Assembly (NCBI GenBank): GCA_019745275.1
Contig: JAIETJ010000086.1
Coordinates: forward strand, 1-51,996
DNA: 51,996 bases
Source: Pseudomonadaceae bacterium
GTDB lineage: Bacteria > Pseudomonadota > Gammaproteobacteria > Pseudomonadales > Pseudomonadaceae
Reading direction: 5' to 3'
In this document: positions 47,886 through 51,996 of the stretch, in pieces
Layout: each line of letters begins with the position of its first letter
How positions within the stretch are numbered: position 1 is the stretch's first letter
The notes under the pieces: generated by a model
Databases searched by the model: none
What the model was told of the DNA's origin: nothing
Seen by the model: only the letters and a program-made list of their open reading frames with translations
Made by a program: the position numbers and the translations under genes

Positions 47886-48559
47886 TGCCAGCCGCCTGCC
47901 AGCCGCCCACCTGCAAGGTAGTGGTACTGATCTCTGGCTCCGGCAGCAACTTGCAGGCGCTGATCGACAGCATTGCGGCCGGGGAAAACCCGGCCACTAT
48001 CGCGGCGGTTATCTCTAACCGCAGCGATGCGTATGGCCTGCAACGCGCCCAAGCAGCCGGCATTAGCACCTTGGTGCTCGACCACAAGGCGTTTAGCGAC
48101 CGCGTGGCATTTGATCAAGCGCTGGCCGCTGCCATCGACGGTTTCGAGCCGCAACTGGTGGTACTGGCGGGTTTTATGCGCATCCTCAGCGGCGACTTCG
48201 TGCGCCACTATCAGGGCCGCTTGCTGAATATCCATCCCTCGTTACTGCCCAAGTACAAAGGCATGCACACCCATCAACGAGCCATCGACGACGGCGAGCA
48301 AGAGCACGGCTGCAGCGTGCATTTTGTTACCGAGGAACTTGATGGTGGTCCGCTGGTCGTACAAGCGGTGCTGCCAATAGTTGCCGGCGATACCGCCGAG
48401 AGCTTGGCGCAGCGAGTCCATGTGCAAGAGCACCGTATTTATCCACAGGCGGTGAGCTGGTTTGCCCAAGGCCGAGTCAGCCTGCACGCTCAAGGCGCAA
48501 GCTTGGATGGTCAATTATTGCCCGCCAGCGGTAAAGTACTGCACGCCCTCGACGGCTAA
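47885..48559 (+). CDS. purN: Phosphoribosylglycinamide formyltransferase
   Basis: Uses 10-formyltetrahydrofolate to formylate GAR. 224 aa. VVLISGSGSNLQALID binds phosphate; the catalytic Asn and His are in LLNIHPSLLPKYKG, and the Asp in FVTEELDGGPLV. Starts within the purM stop (TGATG). Followed after 30 bp by the DUF3108 gene. Confidence 0.98.
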   Translation: MPAACQPPTCKVVVLISGSGSNLQALIDSIAAGENPATIAAVISNRSDAYGLQRAQAAGISTLVLDHKAFSDRVAFDQALAAAIDGFEPQLVVLAGFMRILSGDFVRHYQGRLLNIHPSLLPKYKGMHTHQRAIDDGEQEHGCSVHFVTEELDGGPLVVQAVLPIVAGDTAESLAQRVHVQEHRIYPQAVSWFAQGRVSLHAQGASLDGQLLPASGKVLHALDG

Positions 48560-48589
48560 CCAGCCCTGACATCTAACTTCGGAGACCTT

Positions 48590-49315
48590 ATGCAGCGCGC
48601 CTTACTCTTGGTTATTAGCGCTCTTAGCGCATTCAGCCTGTCAGCCCAAGCGCTGGAGCTGAAACCTTTTACCGCCAGCTACACCGCCGACTGGAAGCAA
48701 CTGCCCATCAGCGGCACGGCCGAACGCAGCCTTGAAAAACTGCCTGACAACCGCTGGAAGTTGGATTTTGAAGCGGCCATGCTGGTTGCCAGCCTCAGCG
48801 AAGTCAGCACCTTCCGCTTAGAAAACAACCTGTTTGTGCCCCTGACCTATCGCCTCAATCGTGGCGGCATGGGCAAGAGCAAAAAAGTTGAACACGACTT
48901 TGACTGGACCGAAAAACAAGTGCTCGGCAGTGATCGCGGCGACTCAGTGCGCCTGCCACTTAATCGCGGCATGCAGGATAAGTCGACCTACCAGCTTGAA
49001 CTGCAGTACGACGTAGCTGCCGGCAAGCAAAGCATGAGTTATCAGGTGGTCGACGGCGACGAAGTTGAAACCTACGACTTCCGTGTACTTGGCCCGGAGC
49101 GCGTGCGCACCCAAGCCGGCTTAATCGATGCGATCAAAGTAGAGCGCGTACGAGACCCGACCAAAAGCGCACGCAAAACCGTGCTCTGGTTTGCCAAAGA
49201 CTGGGACTACCTGCTAGTGCGCCTGCACCAAGTGGAAACCGACGGCAAGGAATACCAGATTATGCTCAAAGACGGCAAAGTTGACGGCAAAACCGTTAAA
49301 GGCCAGCCGAACTAA
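48590..49315 (+). CDS. DUF3108 periplasmic protein
   Basis: 241 aa. Signal peptide ending LSAQALELKPF. The DUF3108 fold shows ELKPFTASYTADWKQLPISG, FRLENNLFVPLTYRL and VLWFAKDWDYLLVRL, alternating beta strands. No catalytic residues known. Downstream of purMN as in P. aeruginosa, and probably part of the same transcript. Ends at the 60-bp palindrome. Confidence 0.92.
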   Translation: MQRALLLVISALSAFSLSAQALELKPFTASYTADWKQLPISGTAERSLEKLPDNRWKLDFEAAMLVASLSEVSTFRLENNLFVPLTYRLNRGGMGKSKKVEHDFDWTEKQVLGSDRGDSVRLPLNRGMQDKSTYQLELQYDVAAGKQSMSYQVVDGDEVETYDFRVLGPERVRTQAGLIDAIKVERVRDPTKSARKTVLWFAKDWDYLLVRLHQVETDGKEYQIMLKDGKVDGKTVKGQPN

Positions 49316-49322
49316 GCGCTTT

Positions 49323-49382
49323 GCTTAACAGCAGACAATAAAAAACCGGGCTAGCCCGGTTTTTTATTGTCTGCTGTTAAGC
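49323..49382. terminator. Bidirectional terminator in a 60-bp perfect palindrome
   Basis: The sequence from 49323 to 49382 equals its own complement, with no loop. The core is AAAAAACCGGGCT followed by its complement; the outer arms are GCTTAACAGCAGACAAT and its complement. It serves the DUF3108 gene (plus, stop at 49315) and the DUF2058 gene (minus, stop at 49385). Confidence 0.93.
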
Positions 49383-49384
49383 CA

Positions 49385-49924
49385 TTACCACATCAAGTCA
49401 TCCGGCACCTGATAGGCCGCGTAAGGATCATCGGCATCTGGGGCTTCGGTTGGGGTATTCAGCAATATCACCCGGCGCGGGTCGCGCTCTTGGATTTTTA
49501 GCGCCGCTTCCCGGGGGATCACTTCGTAACCGCCGCCGTGTTGAACGATGGCCAGCGAGCCGTGGCTGAGTTTGTCACGCATCAGTTTATTCACCGACAG
49601 GCGCTTAACTTTTTTGTCGTCGACAAAGTTGTAATAGTCCTCGGTGGTCAGCTTGGGCAGGCGCGAGATTTCGATCAGCTGCTTGATCTGCGCGGCGCGG
49701 GCCTTTTGCTCAACTTTTTCTTGCTGCTGGCGATTTAACAGCTGATCGCGTTCAACCTTCTCGGCCTTGGCTTGCAGGGCAGCTTGCTGCTGCGAATCAT
49801 CGACGGCAATTTGCCCTTTGTGCTCTAAACGCTTTTGTTTCTGCTGGTCTTTACCGACCTGCTTGGCCTGCTTCTGGCTGACCAGCCCGGCTTTGAGCAA
49901 CTGATCGCGAAGAGAAATACTCAT
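49385..49924 (-). CDS. DUF2058 (YaiL-like) protein
   Basis: 179 aa. SLRDQLLKAGLVSQKQAKQV is the family N-terminus. It is followed by a long charged coiled coil (about 20-85, QKQKRLEHKGQIAV, RDQLLNRQQQEKVEQKARAA), then a small globular C-terminus (YYNFVDDKKVKRLSVN). Described as nucleoprotein- or polynucleotide-associated in some annotation, but function is not established. Cytoplasmic. Confidence 0.92.
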   Translation of the reverse strand: MSISLRDQLLKAGLVSQKQAKQVGKDQQKQKRLEHKGQIAVDDSQQQAALQAKAEKVERDQLLNRQQQEKVEQKARAAQIKQLIEISRLPKLTTEDYYNFVDDKKVKRLSVNKLMRDKLSHGSLAIVQHGGGYEVIPREAALKIQERDPRRVILLNTPTEAPDADDPYAAYQVPDDLMW

Positions 49925-50028
49925 AACCTAAGCCTTACCAATAATTTTAAAAGAATGAATGAGAGCTGTGACTTGGCGTTGCCGTAGCACACCAGCAGCA
50001 ACAGCGTCTCGGCCTGAGCGGCGGATTA

Positions 50029-50053
50029 CGCTGCGCTAATCTGCACTACCCAC
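50029..50053. repeat. Short hairpin repeat
   Basis: GCGGATTA and TAATCTGC form an 8-bp stem (one G-T pair) around CGCTGCGC. It resembles the widespread GGATTA-type intergenic palindromes. Located between the mazG stop and the DUF2058 start, in a 140-bp gap with nothing else clear. Confidence 0.4.
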
Positions 50054-50064
50054 CTACGGCCGCT

Positions 50065-50904
50065 TTACGCATCGGCGGCGCCAATGGCGTTTTTTTCTTG
50101 TTTCTTGGCTTCACCCCAGAGAGCATCTAACTCGTCGAGGCTGCAATTTTCAATCGGGCGCTGGGCTTCGCGCAAGAGCTGTTCGATAAATCGAAAGCGC
50201 CGCTCAAATTTGCGGTTGGCGGCGCGCAGAGCGGTTTCCGGATCGACCTTGAGGTGACGGGCCAGATTGGTCACGGCAAACAGCAGATCGCCCAACTCAT
50301 CTTGAATCGCTTGCGGGTCATTATCCGCCATGGCCTCGAGCACTTCATCGAGTTCCTCACGGACTTTATCGACCACCGGCAAGGCGTCCGGCCAATCAAA
50401 ACCCACTTGGGCGGTGCGCTTTTGCAGCTTGATCGCGCGCGACAAGGCCGGCAGCGCACCGGGCACATCGTCGAGTAACGACAACTGCTGCGGAGCATCC
50501 GCACGCGCCGCCCGCTCACCGGCTTTAAGTTCATCCCAGCGCTGTTTAACCGCCGCCTCTTCCACTTGCTGCGGGGTGGCCTGCGCATACAAATCGCCAT
50601 TGGCAAACACATGCGGGTGGCGGCTGATCAGCTTATTGGTGATGCTGTCGATCACCGTGGCGAACTCGAAACGCCCCTCTTCACGGCCCAACTGGCTGTA
50701 ATACACCACCTGAAACAACAGATCGCCCAACTCGCCGGGCAAATGGACAAAGTCACCCTGCTCGATGACTTCCGCCACCTCATAAGCCTCTTCCAGCGTG
50801 TAGGGCACCAAGCTCGTATAGGTTTGCTTAAGATCCCAAGGACAGCCCGTGAGCGGGTCACGCAAACGTTCCATCAGATAGAGCAGGTCTTCGATTTTGT
50901 ACAT
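50065..50904 (-). CDS. mazG: Nucleoside triphosphate pyrophosphohydrolase MazG
   Basis: Hydrolyses NTPs and dNTPs to monophosphates and lowers ppGpp-related stress in E. coli. 279 aa from ATG 50904 (GGAG 7 bases upstream; an ATG 4 codons earlier lacks this). Two MazG repeats: about 1-105 (CPWDLKQTYTSLVPYTLEEA, ELGDLLFQVVYYSQ) and about 155-265 (GFDWPDALPVVDKVREELDE, ELGDLLFAVTNLARHL), each with the metal-binding EExxE...ExxD-type pattern. Lies after relA, the usual partner. Confidence 0.96.
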   Translation of the reverse strand: MYKIEDLLYLMERLRDPLTGCPWDLKQTYTSLVPYTLEEAYEVAEVIEQGDFVHLPGELGDLLFQVVYYSQLGREEGRFEFATVIDSITNKLISRHPHVFANGDLYAQATPQQVEEAAVKQRWDELKAGERAARADAPQQLSLLDDVPGALPALSRAIKLQKRTAQVGFDWPDALPVVDKVREELDEVLEAMADNDPQAIQDELGDLLFAVTNLARHLKVDPETALRAANRKFERRFRFIEQLLREAQRPIENCSLDELDALWGEAKKQEKNAIGAADA

Positions 50905-50925
50905 AAACAACTCCATTTCTTATCG

Positions 50926-51110
50926 CCTACGCGAAACCCACGGCGACACCTGAGCGTAACGAGGCAGCAGCCGCTCCCGGCGGCTTGCTGCATTCCCCAC
51001 ATACCTTTGGGCCACGAAGAGCTGGCTAGGCGAAGGTTTGCCGAAAAAGCGGAGTTGGCTGGTGCCAATGAGCATTTTTCGGCAGACCTTCAACAACGCC
51101 AGATGCGCGC
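50926..51110. repeat. Hairpin repeat D, related to copies A and B
   Basis: It shares with copy A the segment CTGCATTCCCCACAT...GGGCCACGAAG and the tip AAAGCGGAGTT...AATGAGCATTTT. GAAGGTTTGCCGAAAAA (51032-51048) and TTTTTCGGCAGACCTTC form an outer stem with one mismatch. The inner stem is TTGGC/GCCAA (51055-51068). No clear terminal repeats of the A/B type or target duplication. It occupies the mazG-relA gap (219 bp). Confidence 0.65.
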
Positions 51111-51123
51111 AGCCTGCAGTAGC

Positions 51124-51996
51124 TCAGGCGGTGCGGCTGCGGCGGGCCTCGATAATATTGGGCAGCTGGGAGATACGCCCCAGCAGCCTGCCCAGCGCTT
51201 CCAACCCTGGAATCTCGATGGTCAGCGACATAGCTGCTGTGCTGTCTTCTTTATTAGAGCGGGTATTGACCGCCAGCACGTTGATCTTTTCGTTGAGCAG
51301 CACTTGCGAAACGTCGCGCAGCAGGCCAGAACGGTCGTAGGCACGGATGATGATGTCGACCGGATAGGTCTGCACCGGCACCGGGCCCCAACTGACTTGA
51401 ATAATCCGCTCCGGCTCACGACCGCTTAGCTGCAGCACCGAGGCGCAGTCTTGACGGTGAATGCTGACGCCCCGACCCTGGGTGATATAGCCGACGATCG
51501 GGTCGCCAGGCAACGGCTGGCAGCAACCGGCCATTTGCGTCATCAGGTTGCCCACGCCCTGAATCTGAATGTCGCCGCGCTTGCCCGGCTTAAAGCCGCT
51601 CGGCCGGCGTGGAATGAGCTCGAGCTGCTGATGATCGCGCTCTGGCTCAACCAATTGCTGAGCTAGGTTGACCATCTGCACCAAGCGCAGATCACCGGCA
51701 CCAAGCCCGGCAAACAGGTCATCCACGGACTTCAGATTGGCTTTCTCGGCGACCCGGTCAAAGTCCACCGCCGGCAACGCCACGCGGGTCAACTCACGCT
51801 CCAGCATGAGTTTACCGGCGGCGATATTTTGGTCGCGGTCCTGCAATTTGTACCAATGAACGATCTTCGCCCGCGCCCGCGAGGTGGTGATGTAACCCAA
51901 GTTGCTGTTCAGCCAATCACGGCTGGGCGTGCCGTGCTTGCTGGTGATAATTTCCACCTGCTCGCCGGTTTGCAGGCTGTAGGTGAGCGGCACTAT
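51124..51996 (-). CDS. relA: GTP pyrophosphokinase RelA, C-terminal part
   Basis: 290 codons of the 3' end; the start lies beyond the right edge. Visible: the end of the TGS domain (YSLQTGEQVEIITSKHGTPS), the helical domain (about 30-140), the Cys-rich zinc-finger-like domain (AGCCQPLPGDPIVG, HRQDC) and a C-terminal ACT/RRM domain (DIIIRAYDRSGLLRDVSQVL). These parts bind uncharged tRNA on stalled ribosomes. The hydrolase-like and synthetase domains are outside, so activity cannot be judged. The order relA-mazG is typical. Confidence 0.96.
   Translation of the reverse strand: MVPLTYSLQTGEQVEIITSKHGTPSRDWLNSNLGYITTSRARAKIVHWYKLQDRDQNIAAGKLMLERELTRVALPAVDFDRVAEKANLKSVDDLFAGLGAGDLRLVQMVNLAQQLVEPERDHQQLELIPRRPSGFKPGKRGDIQIQGVGNLMTQMAGCCQPLPGDPIVGYITQGRGVSIHRQDCASVLQLSGREPERIIQVSWGPVPVQTYPVDIIIRAYDRSGLLRDVSQVLLNEKINVLAVNTRSNKEDSTAAMSLTIEIPGLEALGRLLGRISQLPNIIEARRSRTA

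Overview
The window looks like the chromosome of a member of the Pseudomonadaceae (Gammaproteobacteria) with moderate GC. Many protein sequences are close to Pseudomonas relatives, and the gene order follows blocks known from P. aeruginosa: purC-bamC-dapA / gcvR-bcp / tusA-like / bepA / nadA, then queC-queE-cpoB-pal-tolBARQ-ybgC-ruvBAC-yebC-aspS, then cold-shock gene-slyX-HIT / oprD / thioesterase / proS, and finally yihY-arsC-wrbA, hda, purMN, mazG-relA. No rRNA, CRISPR array, prophage or complete insertion sequence was seen.

Layout. 1-3600: a partial DJ-1/PfpI gene, tRNA-Ser(CGA), a long-form purC, bamC and dapA, all on the minus strand. 3800-8060: gcvR-like, bcp, a TusA-like gene, bepA and nadA. 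8250-8510: tRNA-Pro(UGG) and tRNA-Lys(UUU), filling a 468-bp gap between nadA and queC where P. aeruginosa carries a large gene block. 8525-20763: a minus-strand run covering queuosine synthesis, the Tol-Pal envelope machine, RuvABC, YebC, AspRS and an FmdB zinc ribbon. 21098-23390: two cyclic-di-GMP-type genes (HPt/HD-GYP-like and GGDEF). 23564-24864: a membrane-linked cold-shock protein, slyX and a HIT protein.

24986-31422 is the most unusual part. It is a tightly packed seven-gene minus-strand operon encoding a thermostable-haemolysin-family protein, an AMP-ligase-like enzyme, a haem-oxygenase-like diiron protein, a short-chain dehydrogenase, a periplasmic TPR protein, and an OmpR-type regulator with its sensor kinase. 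It sits between HIT and oprD, which are neighbours in P. aeruginosa. It reads as a self-regulated pathway for an unknown small, probably acyl-derived molecule. A direct repeat resembling a PmrA/QseB box lies upstream of its first gene. The divergent oprD-family porin gene has an in-frame stop in its signal-peptide coding region.

33147-43417 holds core genes (thioesterase, proS, yihY, arsC, wrbA, DUF2069, hda) mixed with a lipoprotein, a thioredoxin, a PilZ protein and small hypotheticals. 43578-51996 carries a DUF2066 gene, a chemoreceptor, purM-purN, DUF3108, DUF2058, mazG and the 3' part of relA.

Four MITE-like or hairpin repeats fill the larger intergenic gaps. One has split a bidirectional terminator, leaving a TAAT duplication. 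Three share a hairpin whose stem is kept by paired base changes. A 60-bp perfect palindrome ends the DUF3108 and DUF2058 genes. Family assignments were made by reading motifs and from memory of gene order; no database search was run.
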